Assembly: GCA_900315055.1 (NCBI GenBank)
Contig: OMXP01000027.1
Span: 1 to 35,081 of the forward strand
Length of the DNA stretch: 35,081 nt
Source: an uncultured Lachnospiraceae bacterium
GTDB taxonomy: Bacteria > Bacillota > Clostridia > Lachnospirales > Lachnospiraceae
Reading direction: 5' to 3'
Below are positions 23,544 to 35,044 of the stretch, in pieces. The position numbers were made by a program, and so were the translations under genes. Within the stretch, counting starts at the first letter, position 1. Every line of letters begins with the position of its first letter. Under the pieces are notes generated by a model. That model did not search any database, was not told where the DNA came from, and saw only the letters and a list, made by a program, of their open reading frames with translations.

Positions 23544-24854
23544 ATGGACCATTACGTGATCAAGGGAGGAAATCCCCTCGTCGGGGAAGTGGAAATCGCG
23601 GGAGCAAAGAATGCTGCTCTGGCGATTCTTTCTGCATCCATCATGGCGAGTCAGCCCGTGACGATCGAAAACGTGCCGGATGTCTCTGACATCCGCGCGA
23701 TTGTCGGCGCCATCGAGCAGATCGGCGGCGAGGTCTCTCACCCGGACCGCCATACGTATGTGATCAACGGCGCCCACATCAAGGACGAGCCGGTCGACAA
23801 TGAGGCAGTTCGCAAGATCCGCGGCTCCTACTACCTGATCGGGGCGCTGCTCGGCAAGTATTCGAAGGCTGTGGTCGCCCTGCCCGGCGGCTGCAACATC
23901 GGTCTTCGTCCGATTGACCAGCACATCAAGGGCTTCCGGGCTCTGGGTGCGAGTGTCCGCGTGTGCCCGCCCGGCCTTGTGGAGGCAAAGGCGGATCACC
24001 TTGTCGGCAGCCACATCTACATGGACGTGGTATCCGTCGGCGCCACGATCAACATCATCATGGCGGCGACCCTTGCAAAGGGCAACACCATCATCGAGAA
24101 TGCGGCCAAGGAGCCCCACGTCGTTGATCTTGCAAACTTCCTGAATTCCATGGGCGCCCACATCCGCGGCGCCGGAACCGATATCATCCGCATCAAGGGC
24201 GTCGACCATCTGCACGGGACCGAGTACTCGATCATCCCGGACCAGATCGAGGCGGGTACCTTCATGTACGCGGCGGCGGCCACGAAGGGCGATGTGACGA
24301 TCACCAACGTGATCCCCAAGCACCTCGAGTGCCTGACCGCAAAGCTCATCGAGATCGGCTGCGAGGTCATCGAGTCCGATGACTCGGTGCGCGTCGTCGC
24401 AAAGCGCCGTCTCGACCACACAAACGTCAAGACCCTGCCGTACCCGGGCTTCCCGACCGACATGCAGCCGCAGATCTCGGTCCTTTTAGGGCTCTCCAAG
24501 GGAACGAGCATCGTCACCGAGAGCATCTTCGAGAACCGCTTCAAGTACATCGATGAGCTCGCAAAGATGGGCGGCATGGTCCATGTGGAGGGCAATACCG
24601 CAATCATCGAGGGCGTCGATCACTACACGGGAGCCAACGTCAAGGCACCGGACCTTCGGGCCGGCGCAGCCCTCGTCTCCGCTGCACTCTCCGCACAGGG
24701 GTATTCCGAGGTCTACGATATTCATTACGTGGAGCGCGGCTATGAGGACTTCCCGGAAAAGCTGAGGAGTCTTGGCGGCTGCATCGCCAAGGTGTCCAAC
24801 TCCGATGAGGAGCGCAAGGCCGTGAACAGCTTCAACATGCGCGTTGTCGGCTGA
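23544..24854 (+). CDS. murA: UDP-N-acetylglucosamine 1-carboxyvinyltransferase
   Basis: Catalyses the first committed step of peptidoglycan synthesis, adding enolpyruvate from PEP to UDP-GlcNAc in the cytoplasm. The 436 residues begin MDHYVIKGGN and show the EPSP-synthase-like inverse-barrel repeats. Key sequences are IAGAKNAALAIL (with the conserved Lys22-Asn23 pair), the catalytic loop LPGGCNIGLRPIDQH with the PEP-attacking Cys117, and the later EAGTFMYAAAATKGD and PGFPTDMQPQ segments. The Cys is present, so fosfomycin sensitivity by this criterion would be expected. ATG 23544 is chosen because the family begins close to this Met; an in-frame TTG six bases upstream is nearer to the GGAGA site (23528-23532) and cannot be excluded. 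It has its own promoter. Some Firmicutes have two MurA paralogues and this could be either. Confidence 0.95.
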   Translation: MDHYVIKGGNPLVGEVEIAGAKNAALAILSASIMASQPVTIENVPDVSDIRAIVGAIEQIGGEVSHPDRHTYVINGAHIKDEPVDNEAVRKIRGSYYLIGALLGKYSKAVVALPGGCNIGLRPIDQHIKGFRALGASVRVCPPGLVEAKADHLVGSHIYMDVVSVGATINIIMAATLAKGNTIIENAAKEPHVVDLANFLNSMGAHIRGAGTDIIRIKGVDHLHGTEYSIIPDQIEAGTFMYAAAATKGDVTITNVIPKHLECLTAKLIEIGCEVIESDDSVRVVAKRRLDHTNVKTLPYPGFPTDMQPQISVLLGLSKGTSIVTESIFENRFKYIDELAKMGGMVHVEGNTAIIEGVDHYTGANVKAPDLRAGAALVSAALSAQGYSEVYDIHYVERGYEDFPEKLRSLGGCIAKVSNSDEERKAVNSFNMRVVG

Positions 24855-24890
24855 GCCGTTGGATGAATCGGCGGAATATCGTTTCTGCTC

Positions 24891-24919
24891 TGTACAGATC
24901 GTGTATCCGGCGCTATAAT
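24891..24919 (+). promoter_or_regulatory. Promoter of the FMN riboswitch-ribU unit
   Basis: TGTACA (24891-24896, 4/6), a 17-bp spacer and perfect TATAAT (24914-24919). It lies about 35 bp upstream of the FMN aptamer. Confidence 0.8.
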
Positions 24920-24952
24920 GCGTCTTGTTACAGAACCAATTGAAAAAGCTGA

Positions 24953-25070
24953 GTGTTTTTCAGGGCAGGGTGCAATTCCCTACTGGCGGTAAAGTCCGCG
25001 ACCACCTAACGGTGCCGACCCGGTGCAACTCCGAGACCAACAGTACAGTCTGGATGAAAGAAAAGCATGT
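24953..25070 (+). promoter_or_regulatory. FMN riboswitch (RFN element)
   Basis: Contains the conserved RFN core in order: CAGGGCAGGGTGCAATTCCC (24961-24980), CTACTGGCGGTAAAGTCCGC (24980-24999), CCCGGTGCAACTCCGAGACC (from about 25019), and ACAGTACAGTCTGGATGAAAG (from about 25040). The flanks can pair to close the P1 stem. It binds flavin mononucleotide and precedes the riboflavin transporter gene and an intrinsic terminator, so FMN should switch transcription off. Confidence 0.95.
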
Positions 25071-25106
25071 GCGACGCGATTGTATTGATTGCGATGAGAC
25101 ATGATG

Positions 25107-25145
25107 CCCTGGTTCCGGGATTTCCGGAGTCAGGGTTTTTATTTT
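25107..25145 (+). terminator. Expression-platform terminator of the FMN riboswitch
   Basis: CCCTGGTTCCGG (25107-25118) pairs with CCGGAGTCAGGG (25124-25135), 12 pairs including two G-U, followed by a T-rich tract (25136-25144). It lies between the aptamer and the ribU ATG. Confidence 0.88.
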
Positions 25146-25182
25146 CCTCAAAACACGCAGCATCCACAGGGAGGAAAACATC

Positions 25183-25797
25183 ATGACAGAAATGACCGCT
25201 CAGACAAAAGCAAACAGAAAAGAAAACAGCGCCGTGCGCCGCATCGCCATCATCGGCGTGCTCTCCGCCTGCGCCTTCGTGCTGCAGTACATCGAACTTC
25301 CGGCAATCCTGATGCCCTCATTCGTAAAGTTCGACTTCTCGGATCTTCCGGCACTTCTGGGTGCCTTTGCCTTAGGCCCCGTGTCCGGCATCGTCATCGA
25401 GCTCATCAAAAACCTGTTCCACTGCCTCGTCTCCCAGTCGTTCGGCGTCGGCGAGCTGTGCAACTTCGTTCTCGGCGCGGTGTTTGCAGGCGTTGCAGGC
25501 CTCATCTACAAGAAGAACCACACGAGAAAGGGAGCCCTCATCGCATCCTTTGCCGGTGCGATTGCGATGGCCGTTGTCTCGGTACCGTTCAACTACTTCA
25601 TCGTCTACCCGGTTTACTACAACTTCATGCCTGCGGATGTGATCCTTTCCATGTATCAGGCGATTCTTCCGGGCGTGAAGTCGATTGCCCAGAGCCTTCT
25701 TGTCTTCAACATGCCTTTCACCTTCATCAAGGGCATGATCGACGTGGTGATCACGTTCCTCATCTACAAGAAGCTCTCCCCGGTGCTGCACGCGTAA
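25183..25797 (+). CDS. ribU: Riboflavin ECF transporter S component
   Basis: Substrate-binding membrane subunit that takes up riboflavin with the shared ECF energy module (EcfT-EcfA-EcfA'), which is not encoded here. The 204 residues hold about six hydrophobic helices. RibU landmarks are KFDFSDLPALLGAFALGP, IELIKNLFHCL, GVGELCNFVLG and VSVPFNYFIVYPVY. The short charged N-terminus precedes the first helix (about 20-40). Its identity is strengthened by the FMN riboswitch directly upstream. The start at ATG 25183 is supported by AGGGAGG about 8 bp upstream; a second in-frame ATG nine bases later is less well placed. It is a single-gene transcription unit ended by two tandem terminators. Confidence 0.96.
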   Translation: MTEMTAQTKANRKENSAVRRIAIIGVLSACAFVLQYIELPAILMPSFVKFDFSDLPALLGAFALGPVSGIVIELIKNLFHCLVSQSFGVGELCNFVLGAVFAGVAGLIYKKNHTRKGALIASFAGAIAMAVVSVPFNYFIVYPVYYNFMPADVILSMYQAILPGVKSIAQSLLVFNMPFTFIKGMIDVVITFLIYKKLSPVLHA

Positions 25798-25845
25798 GGC
25801 ACAGGAAGAGGAAAGACATCGTCCTTTCTTAAAAACGAATCATGT

Positions 25846-25889
25846 GGCCGGACAGCCGGGGAATATCCTGAAGGCTGTCCGGCCTTTTT
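25846..25889 (+). terminator. Strong Rho-independent terminator after ribU
   Basis: GGCCGGACAGCC (25846-25857) and GGCTGTCCGGCC (25873-25884) form a perfect 12-bp stem, followed by TTTTT. Confidence 0.93.
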
Positions 25890-25896
25890 GTGTCCC

Positions 25897-25915
25897 GCGC
25901 GGGGGCGCGCTTTTT
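25897..25915 (+). terminator. Second, tandem terminator
   Basis: GCGCG (25897-25901), loop GGGG, CGCGC (25906-25910), followed by TTTTT. It lies 8 bp after the first terminator and backs it up. Confidence 0.75.
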
Positions 25916-25923
25916 ACCCTTAC

Positions 25924-25952
25924 TTTCCTTTTACAGAGGAAAAATGTAAAAT
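25924..25952 (+). promoter_or_regulatory. Possible promoter of the tsaE operon
   Basis: TAAAAT (25947-25952) preceded by TG, with only a weak TTTCCT (25924-25929) at a 17-bp spacing. It is the only reasonable candidate between the tandem terminators and the tsaE start at 26016. Confidence 0.45.
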
Positions 25953-26015
25953 GTCCCCGTATGCGTAAAGGCAGGCGGCTTTTTCACTGCCTGTGCAGGC
26001 ACAAAGGAGATAAAA

Positions 26016-26444
26016 ATGCAGGTGCTGGAATCCCAAAGTGCAGACGAAACCTATGAGATCGGAAAGAAGCTCGGCGAGAATGCGAAGGTAAAGGACGTCA
26101 TTGCCCTCTACGGGGACCTCGGCGTCGGAAAGACCGTGTTCACGAAGGGCTTTGCCGCAGGGCTCGGGATCAGGATGCCGGTCAATTCGCCGACGTTTAC
26201 GATCCTGCAGATCTACGACGAGGGCCGGATCCCGCTCTATCACTTCGACGTCTACCGCATCGAGGAGAGCGAGGAGATGGAGGAGGTTGGCTTTGACGAC
26301 TGCATCGACGGCGACGGCGTGTCGGTCATCGAGTGGCCGGAGAAGATCGAGGACATCCTCCCGCAGCACTGCACAAAGGTGACGATTGCAAAGGACCTGT
26401 CGAAGGGTCTTGACTACAGAAGAATTACGATCGAGGAACAGTAA
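26016..26444 (+). CDS. tsaE: tRNA t6A threonylcarbamoyl synthesis ATPase TsaE
   Basis: P-loop ATPase that works with TsaB and TsaD to add threonylcarbamoyl to A37 of ANN-decoding tRNAs. The 142 residues fit the family length. Motifs are the Walker A GDLGVGKT (33-40), the switch SPTFTILQIY (58-67), YHFDVYRI (75-82) and VIEWPEKI (104-111), where the Glu and Trp are hallmark residues. AAAGGAG lies about 7 bp before the ATG. It is the first gene of a run reaching to dnaE and is separated from tsaB by only 2 bp. Confidence 0.96.
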   Translation: MQVLESQSADETYEIGKKLGENAKVKDVIALYGDLGVGKTVFTKGFAAGLGIRMPVNSPTFTILQIYDEGRIPLYHFDVYRIEESEEMEEVGFDDCIDGDGVSVIEWPEKIEDILPQHCTKVTIAKDLSKGLDYRRITIEEQ

Positions 26445-26446
26445 AG

Positions 26447-27214
26447 ATGCAGATCATGGCGATTGAGGCGTCCGGTCCCGTGGCAGGGGTTGCCCTGGTG
26501 CGGGATCACAGCCTTCTTGCAGAGTATGAATGTTCAAACCACATGACCCACTCGGAGAGCCTGGTGCCGATGATGGAGGAGGTCAGGGAGAGACTCTCTC
26601 TTGACCTTACGACACTCGATGCCCTGGCGATCACGAGAGGACCCGGGTCCTTTACGGGGCTTCGGATCGGGGCCGCAACGATCAAGGGTGTGGGGCTTGC
26701 CCTGAACAAGCCGGTCATCGGCCTCTCGACCCTGGAGAGCCTTGCCTTCAACCTGTACGGGACGGACGCCCTTGTCTGCCCGCTGATGGATGCAAGACGG
26801 GGACAGGTCTATGCCGGGATTTACCGGGAAAAGGACGAGCCCGAAGAGGTTCTTGCGCCCTGCGCGGTGCCGGTGGAGGAGATCCTGACAAAGCTCAACG
26901 ACCTCGGAGAGCGCGTGATCTTCCTCGGGGACGGCGTTCCGGTAAGCAAAGAGAAGATCGAAAGTCTTGTGAAGGTCCCGTATTCCTTTGCCCCGGCGCA
27001 CATGAACCGTCAGAGGGCTGCCTCGACGGCGGTCCTTGCGGAGCACCTTCTCGAGACAAAGGGAGAGTCTGTCCTTGTGTCCGCCGATGACTTCCGCCCG
27101 GAGTACCTTCGAAAGTCCCAGGCAGAAAAGCAGCGGGAGGAAGCGGAGGCAAAGGGAGAGATGGAAGCCCTCGCTGCGGGCCGCATGGCAAAGGACCCGC
27201 ACTTTCACGCATGA
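26447..27214 (+). CDS. tsaB: tRNA t6A synthesis scaffold protein TsaB
   Basis: Inactive ASKHA-fold partner of TsaD needed for t6A37 formation. It has the hallmark ITRGPGSFTGLRIG (about 62-75), LSTLESLAFN and MDARRGQVYAG. At 255 residues it is slightly long: after FRPEYLRKSQAEKQREEAEA there is a charged helical tail of about 40 residues that shorter homologues lack. It starts 2 bp after the tsaE stop and overlaps rimI by 4 bp (ATGA), so translation is coupled. Confidence 0.95.
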   Translation: MQIMAIEASGPVAGVALVRDHSLLAEYECSNHMTHSESLVPMMEEVRERLSLDLTTLDALAITRGPGSFTGLRIGAATIKGVGLALNKPVIGLSTLESLAFNLYGTDALVCPLMDARRGQVYAGIYREKDEPEEVLAPCAVPVEEILTKLNDLGERVIFLGDGVPVSKEKIESLVKVPYSFAPAHMNRQRAASTAVLAEHLLETKGESVLVSADDFRPEYLRKSQAEKQREEAEAKGEMEALAAGRMAKDPHFHA

Positions 27215-27672
27215 GTAAAATTCAGATCCTGCGCCTCACACCGGAAGATGCCGCGGCGGCGGCCGGGGTCGAGAAAGCCTGCTTTTCGGCGCCCTGGTCG
27301 GAAAACGTCTATCACGCAACGCTCCTTCTTCCCTATGCGCACTATTTCGGTGCCTTTGACGGGGAATTGCTCATCGGGACCTGCGGCCTGCAGGCGCCCT
27401 GCGGAGACGGGGAGATCTCAAACGTTGCGGTCCTTCCATCCTACCGGCGGCAGGGCATCGCCCATGACCTTCTTGAGACCACCCTTCGGGAGAGTGAGCC
27501 GTATGTCACGACCGGTGACTGCACCCTCGAGGTGCGGGAGGGAAATATTGTGGCAAGGTCTCTCTACGAGAGCTTCGGTTTTGTCATCGAGGGCAGGCGC
27601 AGAAACTACTACACAGATCCCCCGGAGGATGCCCTCATCATGTGGCGCCGGGGAAAACGGGAACATCTATGA
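27211..27672 (+). CDS. rimI: Ribosomal protein S18 alanine N-acetyltransferase (GNAT)
   Basis: GNAT-fold acetyltransferase of 153 residues, the usual size for RimI, which acetylates the N-terminus of ribosomal protein S18. The acetyl-CoA-binding motif A is EISNVAVLPSYRRQGIAHDL with the R-R-x-G-I/A core, followed by LEVREGN and SFGFVIEGRRRNYY, which is the RimI C-terminal pattern. The position between tsaB and tsaD is the classic bacterial arrangement. It overlaps tsaB and rnz by 4 bp each. The acetylation target is inferred from family and context. Confidence 0.93.
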   Translation: MSKIQILRLTPEDAAAAAGVEKACFSAPWSENVYHATLLLPYAHYFGAFDGELLIGTCGLQAPCGDGEISNVAVLPSYRRQGIAHDLLETTLRESEPYVTTGDCTLEVREGNIVARSLYESFGFVIEGRRRNYYTDPPEDALIMWRRGKREHL

Positions 27673-28607
27673 TTGATCTTTGTCTTCTGGGAACCGGCGG
27701 CATGATGCCGCTCCCCTACCGGTACCTCACCTCGCTGGTTCTTCGCTACAACGGAAAAACGATTCTCCTCGACTGCGGCGAGGGGACGCAGATCGCGATG
27801 AAAAAGCGCGGCTGGTCCCCGAACCCCATCGGGGTGATTCTCTTCACCCACTACCACGCGGACCACATCGCGGGACTGCCGGGGATGCTGCTCTCGATGG
27901 GCAATGCGGACCGGACGGAGCCCGTGCTCATGGCAGGCCCCAAAGGCCTCCAGAAGGTGGTCGACTCCCTTCGCATCATTGCGCCGGAGCTTCCCTTCGA
28001 GATCATCTACCATGAGATCGAGGGGCCGGAGGAGACCTTTGACCTTCCGGGCGAGAAGGACTTTCACATCACGGCCTACAGGGTCAACCACCGCGTCCCC
28101 TGCTACTGCTACAGCTTTACGCTGGATCGGGCCGGGCGCTTTGATGTCGATAGGGCAAAGGCACAGAACGTACCCCTTAACATCTGGAACACCCTTCAGA
28201 AGGGCGAGAGCTGCGAGGTGGACGGGGTGCTCTACACCCCCGACATGGTCATGGGACCTCCAAGGAAGGGACTCAAGGTTGCCTACGCCACCGACTCGAG
28301 ACCGTGCGAGAGCATTGTCACGGCGGCCAGGGGAGCGGATCTTTTTATCTGCGAGGGGATGTATGCCGGGGACGACAAGCTCCCCAAGGCAAAGGAAAAG
28401 AAACACATGACATTCTGCGAGGCGGCGCGCCTTGCCGCAAAGGCGGATCCGGGGCAGATGTGGCTCACCCACTATTCGCCCTCCGAGATGCACCCGGAGC
28501 AGATGGTGGGGGATGCGAAGAAGATCTTCCCCCGCACCATCGCGGCAAAGGACGGAAGGAGCCTTTCTCTTACCTTCCCGCAGGATGAAGGAGCAAAGAA
28601 GCAATGA
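27669..28607 (+). CDS. rnz: Ribonuclease Z / RNase Z-like metallo-beta-lactamase nuclease
   Basis: Zinc endonuclease expected to trim the 3' trailers of tRNA precursors. The 312 residues start [11 protein letters not shown] and have the RNase Z pattern: [19 protein letters not shown] (24-41), the metal-binding HYHADH (His61, His63, Asp65, His66), AGLPGML, the exosite-like AGPKGL (89-94), a later [10 protein letters not shown] with the bridging Asp, and LTHYSPSEM near the C-terminus. ATG 27669 is chosen because it overlaps the rimI stop as ATGA; an in-frame GTG 27 bases upstream lies inside rimI. Both ends overlap neighbours by 4 bp, so it is fully embedded in the t6A operon, which is not its usual place. 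A phosphodiesterase or arylsulfatase-like relative is a less likely reading. Confidence 0.88.
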   Translation: MIDLCLLGTGGMMPLPYRYLTSLVLRYNGKTILLDCGEGTQIAMKKRGWSPNPIGVILFTHYHADHIAGLPGMLLSMGNADRTEPVLMAGPKGLQKVVDSLRIIAPELPFEIIYHEIEGPEETFDLPGEKDFHITAYRVNHRVPCYCYSFTLDRAGRFDVDRAKAQNVPLNIWNTLQKGESCEVDGVLYTPDMVMGPPRKGLKVAYATDSRPCESIVTAARGADLFICEGMYAGDDKLPKAKEKKHMTFCEAARLAAKADPGQMWLTHYSPSEMHPEQMVGDAKKIFPRTIAAKDGRSLSLTFPQDEGAKKQ

Positions 28608-29629
28608 GTGAAAACGTGACGATCCTCGGGATCGAATCCAGCTGTGATGAGACGGCGGCAGCCGTCGTGGTGAACGGGCGGCAGGTGCTCTCGAACGAGA
28701 TCTCCTCCCAGATCGACATCCACACCCTCTACGGCGGCGTGGTGCCGGAGATCGCATCGAGAAAGCATGTGGAGCGGGTCAATCAGGTGATCCGCACGGC
28801 CTTAAAGGATGCGGGCAAGACCCTCGATGACATCGATGCCATCGCGGTGACCCAGGGCCCCGGGCTTGTGGGACCGCTTCTTGTCGGCGTCTCCGCGGCA
28901 AAGGGCATTGCCTTTGCAAAGGACATTCCGCTTGTCGGGGTGCATCACATCGAGGGGCACATCTCGGCCAACTTCATCGCGGCTCCGGACCTTGTTCCGC
29001 CCTTCATGTGCCTTGTCGTCTCCGGCGGCCACACGCACCTCGTGATCGTCAAGGACTACGGCGTCTATGAGATCCTGGGCAGAACCCACGACGATGCGGC
29101 CGGCGAGTGCTTCGACAAGGTGGCAAGAGCCGTGGGACTGGGGTACCCGGGAGGTCCGAAGATCGACAGGGCGGCAAAGACGGGAAATCCCGACGCCATC
29201 GTCTTCCCGCAGGGGAAGGTCGCAGGATCAGAGTACGATTTCTCGTTCTCCGGCCTTAAATCCGCGGTACTCAACTATATCAACACACAGCGCATGCAGG
29301 GGCATGAGATCAATGTCCCGGACCTTGCGGCGTCCTTTGAAAAGTCCGTGGTCGGCGTGCTTGTCGGCCACTCGATGCGCGCGGTGGATACCTACCACGC
29401 GGACACCTTTGCCCTGGCAGGCGGCGTTGCCTCAAACAGCGCCCTTCGTGCTGCGGCAAAGGAAGCCTGCGATGCACGCGGCATCCGCTTCTGCTGCCCG
29501 CCGCCGATCCTCTGCACGGACAACGCGGCGATGATCGCCTGCGCCGGCTACTACGAGTACTGCCACGGCACAAGATCCGGTCTTGACCTCAACGCGCAGC
29601 CGAACCTTCCGCTTCGCTCGATGCACTGA
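28604..29629 (+). CDS. tsaD: tRNA N6-adenosine threonylcarbamoyltransferase TsaD
   Basis: Catalytic subunit that transfers threonylcarbamoyl from TC-AMP to A37 of tRNA. The 341 residues match the family size. Motifs are [14 protein letters not shown] (9-22), [21 protein letters not shown], the metal-binding HHIEGH (His115, His119), [22 protein letters not shown] and [10 protein letters not shown], with the C-terminal metal Asp in [10 protein letters not shown]. It overlaps rnz by 4 bp and completes a full TsaE-TsaB-TsaD set in one operon; TsaC/Sua5, the enzyme for the first step, is not in this window. Confidence 0.97.
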   Translation: MSENVTILGIESSCDETAAAVVVNGRQVLSNEISSQIDIHTLYGGVVPEIASRKHVERVNQVIRTALKDAGKTLDDIDAIAVTQGPGLVGPLLVGVSAAKGIAFAKDIPLVGVHHIEGHISANFIAAPDLVPPFMCLVVSGGHTHLVIVKDYGVYEILGRTHDDAAGECFDKVARAVGLGYPGGPKIDRAAKTGNPDAIVFPQGKVAGSEYDFSFSGLKSAVLNYINTQRMQGHEINVPDLAASFEKSVVGVLVGHSMRAVDTYHADTFALAGGVASNSALRAAAKEACDARGIRFCCPPPILCTDNAAMIACAGYYEYCHGTRSGLDLNAQPNLPLRSMH

Positions 29630-29638
29630 AGGAGCGCC

Positions 29639-30355
29639 ATGGAAGAGACAAGAAACACCTGCATTCTCCTTGCCGCAGGAAAAGGACAGCGCCTCGGGGG
29701 ACCGGTGCCGAAGCAGTACCAGCTGCTGTCCGGCAAACCCCTCATGGCCTGGAGTCTTACGGCCTTTGTCAAAAGCCCTGCGATCTCGGACATCGTCCTT
29801 GTGATCCCGGAAGGGGACGGGGATTATGTCAGGGAGTCGATTCTTACGAAGATCCCGGGGGTTGCAGAAAAGGTTCGCGCCCTTGTTCCCGGCGGGGCGG
29901 AGCGGTATCTCTCGGTCGGAAACGGATTGTCTTCCATCACCTGGCCCTGCGACTATGTGTTTGTCCACGACGGGGCAAGGCCGATGATTCAGGAGGAGAC
30001 GATCGAAAGGCTCCTTGCTGATGCGAAGACGTACGGCTCTGCGATCGCCGGGGTCCGGAGCAAGGACACGGTGCGGATTACCGATGAAGACGGGTGCGGG
30101 ATCTCGACCCCGGATCGGAGAAATGTCTGGATCGTCCAGACCCCGCAGGTCTTCCGGAAGGACCTGCTGGACAGAGCCTATGAAAAGCTCCGGGAAGAGC
30201 CGGAGAGGGCAAAGAGCATCACGGACGACGGGATGGTCGTCGAGACCTTTGCGGGGGTGAGCGTCCACATGTGTGAGGCCTCCTACGACAACCTGAAGGT
30301 CACGACGCCGGACGATCTTGCGGCGGCACAGGTTCTGCTCTCACACAGACACTAG
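29639..30355 (+). CDS. ispD: 2-C-methyl-D-erythritol 4-phosphate cytidylyltransferase
   Basis: Third step of the MEP isoprenoid pathway, making CDP-methylerythritol; the pathway supplies undecaprenyl phosphate, the carrier for peptidoglycan and the polysaccharide above. The 238 residues have the nucleotide-binding LAAGKGQRLGG (11-21) with Lys25 in PKQY, then VHDGARPMI, TVRITDEDG and the C-terminal NLKVTTPDDLAAA. AAGGAG is 5 bp before the ATG, and the gene follows tsaD by 9 bp. A TarI-type ribitol-phosphate cytidylyltransferase is a related alternative, but no TarJ partner is present. Confidence 0.92.
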   Translation: MEETRNTCILLAAGKGQRLGGPVPKQYQLLSGKPLMAWSLTAFVKSPAISDIVLVIPEGDGDYVRESILTKIPGVAEKVRALVPGGAERYLSVGNGLSSITWPCDYVFVHDGARPMIQEETIERLLADAKTYGSAIAGVRSKDTVRITDEDGCGISTPDRRNVWIVQTPQVFRKDLLDRAYEKLREEPERAKSITDDGMVVETFAGVSVHMCEASYDNLKVTTPDDLAAAQVLLSHRH

Positions 30356-30371
30356 AAAGAAAGGAAACAGG

Positions 30372-33911
<3,540 letters not shown>

Positions 33912-33945
33912 CGGTTTTATCGGAAATCCTTAACACTCATTTTCG

Positions 33946-33974
33946 TTGCAATCCCGGGGGCAACCCCCTACAAT
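33946..33974 (+). promoter_or_regulatory. Promoter of pfkA with inverted repeats in the spacer
   Basis: TTGCAA (33946-33951), a 17-bp spacer and TACAAT (33969-33974). Two inverted repeats overlap the spacer: GTTGC (33945-33949) with GCAAC (33960-33964), and GGGGG (33956-33960) with CCCCC (33964-33968). These could be a binding site for a regulator. Confidence 0.72.
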
Positions 33975-33995
33975 GAATCACGGAGGCTTTTGGTT

Positions 33996-34976
33996 ATGGC
34001 AGAAGATACAGCAAAAAGAACAATCGGGATTCTGACAAGCGGCGGCGATGCGCCGGGCATGAATGCCTGCATCCGCGCCGTGGTCCGGGAGTCCATTCAG
34101 AACGGTTTTCGGGTTGTCGGCATTCAGAGAGGCTATACGGGTCTTCTGAATGAGGAGATGGAGGAGATGGACAAGCACTCCGTCTCGGACATCATCCAGA
34201 GGGGCGGTACCATCCTCGGGACCGCAAGGTGCCCCGAGATGCGCACGGAGGAAGGTCAGCAGAAGGCGGCGGACATCTGCCGCGCCCACGGGATCGATAC
34301 GCTGGTCGTCATCGGCGGCGACGGCTCCTACCGCGGCGCCCTGGCCCTGTATCACCACGGCATCAATGCGATCGGCCTTCCGGGCACCATCGATCTGGAC
34401 ATCGCATGCACGGACTACACGATCGGCTTCGATACGGCCATCAACACCGCCATGCAGGCCATCGACAAGGTCCGCGATACCTCGTCCTCCCATGAGAGAT
34501 GCTCGATCATCGAGGTCATGGGCCGCAACGCCGGCTACATCGCCCTCTGGTGCGGCATCGCAAACGGCGCCGAGGATATCCTGCTGCCGGAGAAGTATGA
34601 CTACGACGAGCAGAAGATCGTCGACAACATCATCAACAACCGGAAGCACGGCAAGAAGCACCACATCATCATCAACGCCGAGGGCATCGGCCACTCGACG
34701 TCCATGGCAAGAAGAATCGAGGCCGCAACGGGCATCGAGACGAGAGCCACGATCCTGGGCTACATGCAGCGCGGCGGCTCGCCGACCTGCCGGGACCGCT
34801 ACCTTGCCTCGATCATGGGCGCCTATGCCGCGGACATCGCAGCCGAGGGCAAGCAGAACCGCGTCGTTGCCTTCAAGCACGGCGAGGTCGTGGACTTTGA
34901 TATCGAGGAAGCCCTGGCGATGCAGAAGACCCTGCCCGAGTACGATTACAAGATCGCACGGGCGCTGTCGAGATAA
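33996..34976 (+). CDS. pfkA: ATP-dependent 6-phosphofructokinase
   Basis: Phosphorylates fructose-6-phosphate to fructose-1,6-bisphosphate, the committed step of glycolysis. The 326 residues show ILTSGGDAPGMNACIRAVV (12-30), GGDGSYRGA (107-115), TIDLDIACTDYTIGFDTA (131-148), EVMGRNAGYIALW, NAEGIG and LGYMQRGGSPTCRDR. Gly at the third position of GGDG indicates ATP rather than pyrophosphate as donor. The catalytic loop reads TIDLD where the E. coli enzyme has TIDND; the catalytic first Asp is kept. ATG 33996 is 9 bp after CGGAGG; an in-frame TTG six bases upstream is too close to that site. It has its own promoter after dnaE, with a short leader of about 15 bases. Confidence 0.96.
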   Translation: MAEDTAKRTIGILTSGGDAPGMNACIRAVVRESIQNGFRVVGIQRGYTGLLNEEMEEMDKHSVSDIIQRGGTILGTARCPEMRTEEGQQKAADICRAHGIDTLVVIGGDGSYRGALALYHHGINAIGLPGTIDLDIACTDYTIGFDTAINTAMQAIDKVRDTSSSHERCSIIEVMGRNAGYIALWCGIANGAEDILLPEKYDYDEQKIVDNIINNRKHGKKHHIIINAEGIGHSTSMARRIEAATGIETRATILGYMQRGGSPTCRDRYLASIMGAYAADIAAEGKQNRVVAFKHGEVVDFDIEEALAMQKTLPEYDYKIARALSR

Positions 34977-35044
34977 TCAAACAAAAAGCCGTACTTGCAC
35001 AGGGTACATAGTTCTGCTGGATTTTATCAAAATGAGGTGAAGAC

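Noticed and set aside
29639..30355. TarI-type ribitol-5-phosphate cytidylyltransferase (teichoic acid) rather than IspD
   Set aside because: No TarJ reductase partner is adjacent and the gene lies in a housekeeping run with tsaD and dnaE; IspD is the simpler reading, though the families are close.
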